Position numbers and translations under genes: made by a program. A DNA stretch of 64,000 bases, from positions 62,001 to 126,000 of the forward strand of contig NZ_JAJVKV010000006.1 in the NCBI RefSeq assembly GCF_024198175.1. Direction: 5' to 3'. This DNA is from Pyxidicoccus xibeiensis. GTDB taxonomy: Bacteria > Myxococcota > Myxococcia > Myxococcales > Myxococcaceae. Shown in pieces: positions 15,259 to 24,252 of the stretch. Position 1 is the stretch's first letter. Each line of letters begins with the position of its first letter. Under the pieces are notes generated by a model. That model ran no database searches and was not told where the DNA came from. It saw nothing but the letters and a program-made list of their open reading frames with translations.

Positions 15259-16599
15259 TCAGAAGGTGAACTGACCGCTGCTGCCCTGGGCGTTGATGCT
15301 CAGGCCGTACGCCACGCGGAAGAAGTCCTGGGCGAGCTGCTGCAGCGTGGCCTGGGGATGCGGCGTCCCGTCGATGGTGGCATAGCGCCAGAGGCCCAGG
15401 CGCGCCGGCGGAGTGACGCCCGTGCTGCACTGGAAGTTGTCGAAGGCGACGGCCATCACGTACGAGCTGGAGAAGCGGCCCGTCCCGGTGTTCTTGCCGC
15501 CCCAGCCGCGGTTCTTCACGGCGATGTGGCTGGTCAGCTCCAGGGTGTGGACCTGGGCGCTGCTGGACGAGTACTCCAAGGTGTAGGCGCCGACGCGCGC
15601 CGCGTCGAAGTTCGCGTACATGTCCTGCGAGGTGGAGCCGTTGGTCCCCGAGCGGCTGACGAGCCCCGCGAAGGAGCGGATGATGCGGCTGATGAGGTCT
15701 CCGCTGATCTGCGTGTAGTCGCCCGTCTTGATGATGGCGACGATGTCGAGGGCGGACTTCACCAGGTTGGCCACCTCTTCGATGTTGAAGGCGCTCTGGC
15801 TGGCGAAGTGGCTGACGGCGCCCAGCTTGTCGAAGAGCTTCTGCGTGGCCGCCGCGCCGCTGGGAGGCGTGTACTCGAGCACGACACCGTCAGCGACGGA
15901 CGTGTGCGCGGCCTTGTCCCAGACGCCGTTGGTGTCGCCGTAGGCATAGACGCGAGTCCCGTACTCCACGAACGGATACATCCGCGCGGAGCAGGAGCCG
16001 CTGCAGGCCAGGCCCGCGCCGTCCACGCATGCGAGCTGGGTGCGCAGGCGCGTGTAGTGCTGGCGGTCTCGGGAGTGCCCGGACTCACCATGGTAGTGGT
16101 AGCGGTACATGGAGCCGGCGTGGGCGGCGCCCTCGGCGGTGATGTTCCACTGGAACTCCTCCTTCACGTCACTCCGGTTGGGCCACGCGCGCATGTCGCG
16201 GAAGCCCTCGCTCTCCGGGGTGCTGACGGAAGGGTTGGCGCTGATGGCGGCGAGGACGTTGCAGCTACAGCCGGCCATGGCCGTCCGCTCCTCGGAGCCT
16301 GTCGCCGATGCGCGCACCAACTGCTGGTGGAGCTGCTGGGCCTCGGGGGCGAGCTGGGGGGCGTGCTGCTTCACGTAGGACACGAGGTCCACGGGTGCGG
16401 CGGCGGCAGCGGACCTCCGCGCCTCGGAGGGGGCCGTCTCCTGGGACCAGCGGGCCACCAGGTCGAACAGCTCGGGAGAGACCTCCGTCTGGGGGGCCTG
16501 TACCTCGGCGGGAGCCTCGGGTCCTTCGCCGCAGGCGGAGACCAGCAGGCCCGCGGGGAGTAGCAGGGAAGCCACGACACGCTTCAGGAGCTTCGACAT
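15259..16599 (-). CDS. Uncharacterised lipoprotein
   Basis: 446-aa protein starting at ATG 16,599 behind a strong AAGGAGG ribosome binding site. The N-terminus is a lipoprotein signal with lipobox VSAC (Cys23), followed by an acidic, Pro/Ala-rich linker to about residue 90. The rest is a folded region with several cysteines (AGCSCN; LACVDGAGLACSGSCSARM) and no motif I recognise. It stands alone, convergent to the aryl polyene operon. I cannot assign a function. Confidence 0.75.
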   Translation of the reverse strand: MSKLLKRVVASLLLPAGLLVSACGEGPEAPAEVQAPQTEVSPELFDLVARWSQETAPSEARRSAAAAAPVDLVSYVKQHAPQLAPEAQQLHQQLVRASATGSEERTAMAGCSCNVLAAISANPSVSTPESEGFRDMRAWPNRSDVKEEFQWNITAEGAAHAGSMYRYHYHGESGHSRDRQHYTRLRTQLACVDGAGLACSGSCSARMYPFVEYGTRVYAYGDTNGVWDKAAHTSVADGVVLEYTPPSGAAATQKLFDKLGAVSHFASQSAFNIEEVANLVKSALDIVAIIKTGDYTQISGDLISRIIRSFAGLVSRSGTNGSTSQDMYANFDAARVGAYTLEYSSSSAQVHTLELTSHIAVKNRGWGGKNTGTGRFSSSYVMAVAFDNFQCSTGVTPPARLGLWRYATIDGTPHPQATLQQLAQDFFRVAYGLSINAQGSSGQFTF

Positions 16600-16753
16600 G
16601 CTTTGCTTCCTCCTTGGATTGGCGCTCTCGCGAGGCCAGGGGTGGAAGCTTGCAGGTGTAGCAGGGATACACGCCTAGACGGAATACCCGGACTTGCGGG
16701 TTGCTCACTGCCGGGCGGGTATCGAAGCGACCCAGGAACTCGGCCCTCTTCTC

Positions 16754-17677
16754 TTACGGGCAGAGCCGCCGGAGCCAGCGGTGCATGTAGTCCCTGTTCA
16801 TCGGGGGCCAGAGGCCGCCCTCTTCACAGAGGTAGGGCTCCAGCAGACGCGCCAGCGCTCGGTACTGGGGCGGCACCGCCCCCTTCTCGGTGTCCATGGC
16901 ATCGGGCCACTCCCCCAACGTCAGCAGCAACCGTTCGCTCTCCATCGGCTCGAAGGTGACCTCTGGAAAGGGCAGCTTGTCGCGCAGCGCTTCGGCGCCT
17001 CCGAGCCGCCCGAGCAGCGGCTGGCCTAGGAACGTGAGCCAGTACGCGCCCCGCGCCCCGGTGCCGATGACATCGCTGGTCTCACTCAGGAGATAGAGGT
17101 CTAGTCCCAGGTAGCGCTGCAGGAGGTCGAGGAGTTGCCTTCGAACGCCATACCAGACCCCTGGATGCGAGACGAAGGCGAGACTGGCGTAGCCGAAGCT
17201 GAAGGGCAGCTCGCGACCGAGTTCCAGAGCCAGGGCGCGCAGGTGGGCGGGGCCGTGCTCCAGGAGGTACTCGGTGGGAAACGAGAAGGACACCCCGCTC
17301 GTGACGCCCTCTTTGCGCGAGGACAGGGGGTGGTCGAGCTGCCGGCCTTCGTAGTCGAAGTGATACCCGCCCGCTTCGCCAGGCGTATCGCTCAGCGATG
17401 CGAGCCTCCCAGCGCCCGCCCATGGACGCTCGAGAAGCGTCTTGCGGATGTGCTCCCAGCCCTGGTCGTCGAGCGGCAGGGTGTCTCCGTCGTCCGAGCC
17501 GTACCAGTTCAGCGACGCGGGGGAAATGGCTCGGTGATAGGCCTGCAAGGCGCGCCACACTGCGGGGGCTAGCTCTCCATGTGAGCGACGCATGAAGAAG
17601 CAGAGGATGACGCCGTCGCGGACGGCCACATCGCCGTAATCGTTCCGCACACGGATGATGGGGATGTTCTCTCTCAT
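16754..17677 (-). CDS. DUF3396-like (type VI immunity family) immunity protein, SitI-like
   Basis: 307-aa protein. The start is ATG 17,677, which overlaps the stop of the upstream toxin gene as ATGA; a longer frame upstream lies within the toxin gene and is discarded. The sequence has the DUF3396 pattern: an N-terminal strand pair VRNDYGDVAVRDGVILCFF, a central YASLAFVSHPGVWY region, GTGARGAYWLTFLG, and a C-terminal domain. DUF3396 proteins are known as immunity partners of polymorphic toxins. No signal peptide is seen, consistent with protection in the cytoplasm. Direct translational coupling to the nuclease toxin supports the role. Confidence 0.75.
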   Translation of the reverse strand: MRENIPIIRVRNDYGDVAVRDGVILCFFMRRSHGELAPAVWRALQAYHRAISPASLNWYGSDDGDTLPLDDQGWEHIRKTLLERPWAGAGRLASLSDTPGEAGGYHFDYEGRQLDHPLSSRKEGVTSGVSFSFPTEYLLEHGPAHLRALALELGRELPFSFGYASLAFVSHPGVWYGVRRQLLDLLQRYLGLDLYLLSETSDVIGTGARGAYWLTFLGQPLLGRLGGAEALRDKLPFPEVTFEPMESERLLLTLGEWPDAMDTEKGAVPPQYRALARLLEPYLCEEGGLWPPMNRDYMHRWLRRLCP

Positions 17678-18498
17678 CGGGTCACCCCTCCCCGTGGCGA
17701 GATGAGAAAGGCCTCTCCCCCCAGTGCGTCTTTGTAGACCCGACCCTGGTTGAAGTTGGGATAGGCGCTGTCTTCTCCATACTTCTTCCACCGTGCCGAG
17801 TTGGTGTCGGGGCAGGGAAATTTATAGTCGAGGGTGAGCACGGACCGCAGCAGGTCGCGGTCGGCATGGAGCACGATGTCCGGCTTGATGGTGCGCCACA
17901 GCTCTCCGGTGCACCCCTGCGCGATGAGTCGCGCCTCCTCCTGCCGGCTGACCGTCTCCAGCAACCCGGCGTTGGGGTAGTAGCGGTAGCGCTGCTCAAT
18001 GCTGTACGGCTTGGGCCACAGTTCCTCCAGCACCTCGCGGGCGCACTGGAGCGCCAGTTCGTGCTTGCGCTGGCCCAAAAGCATGGCCCGCGTGATTCGT
18101 GCACCACACCCGTCTACCTCCACCTCCTCACCGCACTCCTGGCGTGTCGGGGTGCGGTCGCCGAAGAACGCGGTGTTGACCTGGCGCTCGGCCAGCCGGG
18201 CGCACTCCACGAGACGCCTATCCAGTTCCCCCACCGCGTTGTCGCTCTCGAGCAGGACGAGCAGGACTGGGGCGGACTCCGCGAGGACGGAGGCCACGAT
18301 GGCCCGGCCGGCGCCAGGAGCAAGCGCGCTCGCGCCCCTGCCCGTGGCAGCGGCATGGCGGAGCCGACCCACGGTCTCTGTGTCGAGGCGCAGGTCTCCG
18401 CGGGCGGCCTGCTGGGCGCTGCTGGCACAGGCCACCGACAACGCGCTGGCCACCAACAGGAGTGAGGGCTTCCAGCGCACGACTCGACGAGCGGGCAC
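17674..18498 (-). CDS. Lipoprotein toxin with restriction-endonuclease fold (Tox-REase-5-like), SitA-like
   Basis: 274-aa protein. The chosen start is GTG 18,498, seven bases after AGGAG; a longer ATG-like start at 18,525 has no binding site. It begins with an n-region rich in arginine and a lipobox LSVAC with Cys24. The C-terminal part carries a PD-(D/E)XK-like nuclease signature: KPDIVL (Asp207) and LDYKFPCP (Asp224, Lys226), the pattern of Tox-REase-5 domains. In myxobacteria, SitA toxins are lipoproteins carrying variable C-terminal toxin domains, handed to kin cells by outer membrane exchange and followed by the sitI immunity gene; the layout here is the same. The SitA assignment is inference; nuclease activity follows from the motif. 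Confidence 0.7.
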   Translation of the reverse strand: MPARRVVRWKPSLLLVASALSVACASSAQQAARGDLRLDTETVGRLRHAAATGRGASALAPGAGRAIVASVLAESAPVLLVLLESDNAVGELDRRLVECARLAERQVNTAFFGDRTPTRQECGEEVEVDGCGARITRAMLLGQRKHELALQCAREVLEELWPKPYSIEQRYRYYPNAGLLETVSRQEEARLIAQGCTGELWRTIKPDIVLHADRDLLRSVLTLDYKFPCPDTNSARWKKYGEDSAYPNFNQGRVYKDALGGEAFLISPRGGVTR

Positions 18499-18536
18499 GT
18501 TCGTCTCCTGGAAGAAGACCAACACACCGACACAGC

Positions 18537-18615
18537 GCCAGGAACGAAAAAAGCCCCCGAGTCTTTCGACTCGGAGGCTTCTATCGGAGTGCCCAGTGCG
18601 GGATTCGGAGCCGGC
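18537..18615 (-). repeat. Left island boundary: direct repeat (tRNA terminator plus drifted tRNA-Leu 3' end)
   Basis: Bases 18,537-18,579 are identical (43/43) to 43,791-43,833 and include the intrinsic terminator hairpin that follows tRNA-Leu at the other boundary. The repeat continues imperfectly to about 18,606, matching the 3' acceptor and T-arm of the tRNA-Leu gene (CGGAGTGCCCAGTGCGGGATTCG against the same with one G/T change) and then degrades. This is what is left when an element integrates into a tRNA 3' end and displaces the old end. It is the putative attachment-site half on the toxin side. Confidence 0.75.
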
Positions 18616-18956
18616 AAATCACATCATGCCCGGTGCCAGGTGGTGAATCCTCTCCAGGAAAATCAAGCACTTGTGCGGACGACAGGCGCAATACGTCGCG
18701 TCCCCTCAAACAGCGGCGTAGCTGTGTAGCAGCACCCCTCACGGTTCGAACCGGCCTCCCGTTCGGGGTGCAGCAGGCCCCCGCTGCCAATGCTTACCCG
18801 GCGGTCCGATGGCTACTCCCCGCTCCGCGAGGGACACGGCGCGCCCGAGGCCCCGTAAGGGCCAGTCCCACCATGTATGCACGCACGCCCCTCCCCTGCC
18901 AACCTCTGGGCGGGCACTTCTCAAGAAGCCGGTGGGGTGAGAGGCGTCGGAGATCA
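18616..18956. other. Non-coding stretch at left end of the island
   Basis: About 340 bp between the boundary repeat and the end of the helicase gene. I see no convincing gene, tRNA or repeat here. Short open frames on the - strand lack ribosome binding sites and recognisable products. It may be decayed island DNA where an integrase once lay, but nothing in the sequence proves it. Confidence 0.5.
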
Positions 18957-21020
18957 TCACACGCAGAGCCGCCGGTTGAGCAACTCGAGGTCCTTGCGCG
19001 CGCCGCGAAGGACTGCCTCTGCGAAACTCTGCTCGCAGTAGCCCGCTTCATCGTCGAGCGATGGGACACCGCCGAGCAGCAACCCGAAGGCGTTGATGCG
19101 CTGCCTCATGATGCCGACGGCCTTCTCGTCGCGTGTGCCGCCGAACGTCGGGTACGCGTAGCAGATCGGCTGGCCCGTGAGCGCCGCCCACGAACCGACG
19201 CGACGCACGCGGCCGTTGCGCTGCAATGTGCGCACGGGGCTGGGATCGAGTTCATAGTGGATTAGGTATCGGCAGCAGCGATGCAGATCGACGCCCTCGC
19301 TCAGGCGGTCGGTGGTGACGAGCACGTCGGGCCCGAACGGGCTATTGAAGAGCGCGAGCACGATGTCGGGCTTGCCCGTGTACAGCGTCTTCGGCGACTC
19401 GCCGTGACCATCGTGGTCCCATGCGCCCATTGCTCGAAGGCCGTCATCGAGGCGCCCCGGGAACTGGGAGGCCTTGCCGCCGAAGGTGTGCGTTCCCTTC
19501 ACAATGCTCTTCAAGAGGGCGCGCGTCGACGTCGACTGCGTGTCGAGGAGAGACTCCGTCAGCGTCGTCGCCGCCTCGAGAATCGTCGGCACGCCGGAGG
19601 GCGCATTGCGCGGTCTGATTGTCGCGAACTGGTCCGCCAGAGCCTTCGCGGTGCTCGCCGGCTTGCCGAGCCAGCCACCGATCTGCAACCGCAGACCGGG
19701 CGTGCTGAGCCAATCGATGATCGGTGCCACGAGGGCATCCTTGCCGGGCAGCAACGACTCCCACGCTGCACGCCACACCTTCTCAGGCGGACCGCTCCGC
19801 GAATCGCTCGCTGCCTTCAGGGATCGCTCCAGCGCGCCGAGCAACTCGCTTGCAGTCGCGCGGTGGTGGCAGAACACGAGCACCTTCTCGCCAGCGTCCA
19901 GCAGCGGCCGGATGGCCTCGCTGACCGCCGCAATCTTTGGGTGGGGCATCGTGCGCCTGACGCTCAGCGCCTTCGTCGCCGCCTTGATGTGACGGAGAGC
20001 AGCGTGGTCGGAGCCGTCTTTGGCCCGCTCCGTGGCTCGCTCGAGCCTGGTGCCGACGTGCTGCCAGCCGATGTGGAAGCGCGGGTCGTTCCGCCGTTCA
20101 CCCTTCCGCTCCGGTGTGAGCTGGAGGAGGCGGTCCATCCGTAGGAGCAGCGCGAGATCCTCCTGCGTCGCAGGTGCCGTTGGGATCTCCCATCGCTCTG
20201 CGCTGACGGCACCGAAGTGCTTCCGCTCTGACGCCGACAGGTCGTCGACGCCGTGACGGATGAGGTATGGCTGCAGTTCTTCTATCGCCGCCCTCGCAGC
20301 GCTCACGAGCCGCTTGGACTCAGCGGTGACGTCGTGGCCATCGCCGAGGGTGTAGAGTCGCTTCAACTCTCCCGCATAGCGTCGCACCGCCTCGAGTTCG
20401 GTTGCGCCGGCGAACTGCAGCAGTTGCTCCAGCTCAGCGAGCCTGATGCTAAACGGCGTGGCGGTGAGAATCAGCTTCCGCTTCGCGCGGTCGCCGAGGT
20501 TTCGGAGCGCCTCGTTGAACGCGCTGCCGTCCCCCTTCGCACGGTGCGCCTCGTCGATGATCATGAGGTCGCACGCGGTGCGCAGCTCATTGTTACCGTG
20601 GCTCTTGACCAGTGCGTGATGGGTCGCGATCTGGATGCGCCCCGCGTTCAGCTTCCCGACGTCGCCTTGCTTGATGCGGTCGTAGCTCGCGCCGAGCTGC
20701 TCGAGCAGGGGCACGTGGCGCTCGAGCTCCTCGGCCCAGCGCCGACGCAGGACCTCGTTAGGCGCGTAGATTCGCACGCGCTTGTCCTGGCAGGCGACGA
20801 CCCACGCGACGAGCGCGCCGACCGTCGTCTTGCCGAGCCCAACGTCGTCGGCCAGCAGCACACCACGTCCGCCCGCGAGTCGAGAGAGGATCTCCTTCGC
20901 TGTCTTGAACTGCCTCGCGAGCGGCTCAACCTGGAGGCCGCCCGTCTCGTGTTCGATGTACCGAGCAGGGTTGTCGAGGAAGCGCAACCTCCGGGCGTCG
21001 ATCTGAAAGTCGTCCATCAT
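18957..21020 (-). CDS. SNF2/DEAD-type helicase of an Azaca-like defence unit
   Basis: 687-aa superfamily 2 helicase. Motif I is DDVGLGKT (58-65), motif II DEAH (156-159), motif III LTATPF (185-190), and the C-terminal half has VLVTTDRLSEGVDLH and the arginine-finger motif RNGRVRRVGSW. The GLGKT and LSEGVDLH blocks are those of SNF2/RapA-like translocases. It should use ATP to move along or remodel nucleic acid. It is the last gene of a three-gene unit; its first ATG (21,020) overlaps the stop of the PLD-family gene. An insertion of more than 100 residues between core helicase motifs is visible. Helicase identity is secure; the Azaca (ZacC-like) assignment is tentative. Confidence 0.85.
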   Translation of the reverse strand: MMDDFQIDARRLRFLDNPARYIEHETGGLQVEPLARQFKTAKEILSRLAGGRGVLLADDVGLGKTTVGALVAWVVACQDKRVRIYAPNEVLRRRWAEELERHVPLLEQLGASYDRIKQGDVGKLNAGRIQIATHHALVKSHGNNELRTACDLMIIDEAHRAKGDGSAFNEALRNLGDRAKRKLILTATPFSIRLAELEQLLQFAGATELEAVRRYAGELKRLYTLGDGHDVTAESKRLVSAARAAIEELQPYLIRHGVDDLSASERKHFGAVSAERWEIPTAPATQEDLALLLRMDRLLQLTPERKGERRNDPRFHIGWQHVGTRLERATERAKDGSDHAALRHIKAATKALSVRRTMPHPKIAAVSEAIRPLLDAGEKVLVFCHHRATASELLGALERSLKAASDSRSGPPEKVWRAAWESLLPGKDALVAPIIDWLSTPGLRLQIGGWLGKPASTAKALADQFATIRPRNAPSGVPTILEAATTLTESLLDTQSTSTRALLKSIVKGTHTFGGKASQFPGRLDDGLRAMGAWDHDGHGESPKTLYTGKPDIVLALFNSPFGPDVLVTTDRLSEGVDLHRCCRYLIHYELDPSPVRTLQRNGRVRRVGSWAALTGQPICYAYPTFGGTRDEKAVGIMRQRINAFGLLLGGVPSLDDEAGYCEQSFAEAVLRGARKDLELLNRRLCV

Positions 21021-22813
21021 GCCTCCTCGTCGAGGCGCCAGCCGAGTTCCTCGGCCACGAGTCCAGCGGCGGGGCCCTCGCGCCGCGCGTAGAGCGCGCG
21101 CAGTTCCTCGCCGTCCAAGCGCACACGTTCGAGGAGCGCGGGTTCAATCGCCGCCTCCGCGAGCGCCGATCGCCACCGGTCGACCACGTTGAACGCCGCA
21201 CGTGCGTCGAGCCATGCTTGAACCGAGTAGTCGGCGGCGGGCGCACCGACGGCCGGCGGCCTGTGGCCGCCTCCGAGACCGGGAATGGACTCGGGATCGA
21301 CGACCGGACCACCGTAACGCTGAAGGAGGAACGCCTCACGCAGGGCCTTCGCGACAGCGGGATCAACCTCGGGCAAGGGCGTCTTGGCGAACTCGGCAGG
21401 AGGGCGAAGGTCGACGACAGCGACCTCCAGCGTCTCAGCGCCCTGAGTGAATCGTGCGGTGATCGGCGTGTGCTCCGGGTCCTTCCACGGTATGGCGGCA
21501 GCGCCATCGACGAGCGAGATGCGTTCCTCTGAGCTGCCCGTGAAGGTGACGAGGGTGGTGATCGGCGTGTCGAGGTCGGAGCTGCGTGCGCGCAGCTCAA
21601 TCCGCTTCCCGTCCCAACTGGCTTCTGCCCATTCGAGCGCCGGATTGGGCTGCTCGTCGTCGGCGCGATCGACGCAGAACGGAATCGTGTCCGGCGGTTC
21701 GAACGGCTCGCCGAGCGCTTCGAGGTCCGTCCACTCGGACTCGAAGACGACGCCGAGCTCGAAGTTGCGAGGCGAAGTCTTTCCTGCGCCCCACGCTGCG
21801 ACACTCCAGTTCGCCGACGTCACGAGCAGCCACCGCTTTCGTCGACTGCGCAGCAGGTACAGCTTGGCGTGACTCCAGCGCGGGTCACCGTCGCGATGCT
21901 GCTCCGTGAACCTCGCCTCGTTCGGAAGGCACTCGAGCTGCACCCCGTTGCTCTCCAGCTTCTCGCTGGCGGCAGTGGAGAGCGCCCAGCCCGTCGTCGC
22001 GGCCCATGGGTGCTTCTCCGAGATCCACTTGAGGTGGATCTTGCCCGGGACGACTCCCACGTCGGCGCTCCACGCCGACAGAGTTCGATCTTTCCACTCG
22101 CCGATGGTCGGCGTGAGCACGTGAAGCTCGGACGGCTCAAACTGCTTGAGCTGTCGAGCGGCGCTCCTCTGACCGGGGATGCTCGCGACGAACGTGACGT
22201 CCGCCGGGCACTCCACGCGGCCGAGCAACGTGATGAGGCGCTGGACTCGCGTCGCCGCGACCTCCCCTGCGGAGGCGCCGAGTGCTTCGAGAAACGGAAC
22301 CAGGTCCCCCCAGGTTTGACGCGTGCTCTGGGTGGTGCGATCGCCCAGCGGCAACGTCACCTGCCAGCCAGCCTGCAACTGCCCCTTGAATGCCGAGGCT
22401 GTGAGGTTCGTGGACGAGACGTGCAGCTCGAGGTGCTCCTTGTCGTCGACCTTCCAGTGGAAAGCCCAGAGCTTGGCGTGTTGCACGGCGCGCGCCGCTG
22501 CACCGACGGTAAAGTGGCTCACGTAACGCCAGAGCCACGGGTATTGAGAATCCTCCCTCGCTGCGCGTGGCGGCGACGAGATAACGGTGAGCCGGCCGTG
22601 CAGCACTTCGAGGGCCGTGCCCAGCTCGCCGAAGAACATAGTGCGCTCCTGCACCTCCTGCGAGAGCGAGTGGCTCGCGCCGAGCAGCGACGGCAGCAGA
22701 TGCTCGACCAAGAGACCGGCGTCGGGCTGCTCGAAGCTCGTCATCCACGCCTCGTGGAGCCGGCCTCTGGGAGGGGGAATGGGAAGGACGTCTTTCCAAT
22801 TCGGAGTGGTCAC
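21017..22813 (-). CDS. Phospholipase D-family nuclease-like protein of an Azaca-like unit
   Basis: 598-aa protein with two HKD-type half-sites: QHAKLWAF with a following SSTNLT (His112, Lys114, Asn136) and SHAKLYLL with a following TSANWS (His315, Lys317, Asn335). Paired H-x-K plus S-x-N motifs without the usual aspartate are typical of the TDP1-like branch of the PLD superfamily, which cleaves phosphodiester bonds through a phospho-histidine. The start is GTG at 22,813, overlapping the upstream stop by 4 bp; the stop overlaps the helicase start. A C-terminal region of about 200 residues looks beta-rich and unassigned. PLD plus helicase plus an unknown protein is the composition I recall for Azaca. 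Confidence 0.75.
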   Translation of the reverse strand: MTTPNWKDVLPIPPPRGRLHEAWMTSFEQPDAGLLVEHLLPSLLGASHSLSQEVQERTMFFGELGTALEVLHGRLTVISSPPRAAREDSQYPWLWRYVSHFTVGAAARAVQHAKLWAFHWKVDDKEHLELHVSSTNLTASAFKGQLQAGWQVTLPLGDRTTQSTRQTWGDLVPFLEALGASAGEVAATRVQRLITLLGRVECPADVTFVASIPGQRSAARQLKQFEPSELHVLTPTIGEWKDRTLSAWSADVGVVPGKIHLKWISEKHPWAATTGWALSTAASEKLESNGVQLECLPNEARFTEQHRDGDPRWSHAKLYLLRSRRKRWLLVTSANWSVAAWGAGKTSPRNFELGVVFESEWTDLEALGEPFEPPDTIPFCVDRADDEQPNPALEWAEASWDGKRIELRARSSDLDTPITTLVTFTGSSEERISLVDGAAAIPWKDPEHTPITARFTQGAETLEVAVVDLRPPAEFAKTPLPEVDPAVAKALREAFLLQRYGGPVVDPESIPGLGGGHRPPAVGAPAADYSVQAWLDARAAFNVVDRWRSALAEAAIEPALLERVRLDGEELRALYARREGPAAGLVAEELGWRLDEEA

Positions 22814-24210
22814 AGGGCGTCGCCTTCCTCGTCGTCGGGCTCGTGCCGTGCAACGTCATCGAGGTCGTTCCGCGCAACGGCGTCGAGCACGTCGCCCATC
22901 TTCGCGACTCCGCACTGGGCCGCCAGACGACTCAACGGCCGTAGGCGGAAGCGGTAGTCGCTCGCGGCGATGCCGGTGTCCGCCACGAGCGGGACCATCT
23001 TGCCGGCTTGTTCACGGAACCAGCGCCGACCTCCGCCATGTTCGTGGTGATGCCGCGCCAGCGCCCGCAGTTGGTCGACCGGACTCACTGCGTCTCGCAT
23101 GGCCTCGGCGAGCCTCGTAATCGCGTGATCGTGTGGGAACACACTCCTGCCGGGCGCACGAAGCCATGCCGCGCCAGCGCCATGAACCGAGTCGAGCCTC
23201 GAACGCAGCTCCGCCGCTCGCGCCAGCTTCTCGACGGCGGGAGCCTGCTTCGCTTCGTCGTGGTTGATCTCCCTCCAGAGCCCTCGCATCGCGTGCATTG
23301 CCGCGTCAGCGAAGCGCGAAAAGGCAGGGAGCGGCGCAAGGGATGCGGGCTCAACCTTCTTCGAGAGCACGCTGCAGTTGGCGAGCGCGTCGCACAGGTC
23401 GGCGTGCGACCTCGCGCCTTTCGCGCTGGCCAGCACCTCGGCCGTAACACGGCGAGTCGACTCTGCGCTGAACAACACGGGCTTGAGCAATCGGCGTTCT
23501 TCCTCGGGGAGCCGCTTGCTTACGGCCTCGTCGGGCGTGGGCAAGAAGCCACCGACCTTCGCCCATGACGTTTGCCACCCGCGCTCTACCCAGTAGCGCG
23601 CCTCGTCACCAGCGCTCCAGTGGCCCCATTTCGTGCCGTTTTCGAAGTGCTCCTGCTTGAGCTGTACATCATGAGGGAGGCTGTCGTTCACGAGGTTCGC
23701 GAGCTCAAGACTGGTGGCGTCGGGCGTCCACCCGTCGCCCATCGTCAGCCCTGGGATGGTACGCAGGACCACGCGGTACGCGCCGTACGTTCCGACCTGT
23801 CGGTGCCGACGGAACTGGTCCGGGCTCATCGCGAAGTTGGGAAGCTGGCGGTCGGCCTTGCGCCAGCGCTCGATGCTTCGTCGCCCACGAAGCTGGCCCG
23901 TGGTCTGCCCGGACTCCAGCGTGCGGTCCACCCAGAGAAGCTCAAGGGGGCGGAGCCACGCGTACCGCGCGCGTTGATCGTCACGTCGAGACAAGTCACC
24001 GCCGCCGGCGTTCCGCCACGCGACGTGCGACCACTTCAGACACCACGAGAGGAGGGTAATCCATCTCGCGTCGGAGGCGGCATTGCTCAAGCCGGGTGCC
24101 AACAGGTCCGCGAAGTAGTCTGCGCCCGCGCGGAGGCCGAGCGCGTCGCCGCGCCGAACCGGCACTGGGTCCCAGGGTGCAGTGAAGTACCAACCGCGCT
24201 GCTCGATCAT
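22810..24210 (-). CDS. DUF6361-like protein of unknown function, first gene of an Azaca-like unit
   Basis: 466-aa protein. ATG 24,210 is chosen because a GGTGAG-type ribosome binding site precedes it; a GTG at 24,228 would add six residues. The N-terminal pattern GW-YF, then DALGLRAGADYFADLLAPGL, then ARWITLLSWCL resembles the start of DUF6361 proteins, where a D-LG, PGL and aromatic W/F helix recur. No catalytic motif is recognised; the C-terminal end is acidic. It overlaps the PLD-family gene by 4 bp and is preceded by a 265-bp gap from the BREX operon, so the three genes probably form their own transcription unit. Equivalence to ZacA is a guess by position and weak resemblance. Confidence 0.6.
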   Translation of the reverse strand: MIEQRGWYFTAPWDPVPVRRGDALGLRAGADYFADLLAPGLSNAASDARWITLLSWCLKWSHVAWRNAGGGDLSRRDDQRARYAWLRPLELLWVDRTLESGQTTGQLRGRRSIERWRKADRQLPNFAMSPDQFRRHRQVGTYGAYRVVLRTIPGLTMGDGWTPDATSLELANLVNDSLPHDVQLKQEHFENGTKWGHWSAGDEARYWVERGWQTSWAKVGGFLPTPDEAVSKRLPEEERRLLKPVLFSAESTRRVTAEVLASAKGARSHADLCDALANCSVLSKKVEPASLAPLPAFSRFADAAMHAMRGLWREINHDEAKQAPAVEKLARAAELRSRLDSVHGAGAAWLRAPGRSVFPHDHAITRLAEAMRDAVSPVDQLRALARHHHEHGGGRRWFREQAGKMVPLVADTGIAASDYRFRLRPLSRLAAQCGVAKMGDVLDAVARNDLDDVARHEPDDEEGDAL

Positions 24211-24252
24211 CTTCTCACCGCTCCGCACGTCGTGGCTCCCGCTCGGCCGCCG

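Noticed and set aside
18616..18956. Short open frames as possible integrase or antitoxin remnants
   Set aside because: No ribosome binding sites and no recognisable integrase motifs (R..H-x-x-R..Y) were found.
18957..24210. DISARM assignment for the helicase and PLD genes
   Set aside because: DISARM needs a DUF1998 protein (DrmB) and a small PLD (DrmC, about 250 aa); neither is present. The PLD protein here is 598 aa.
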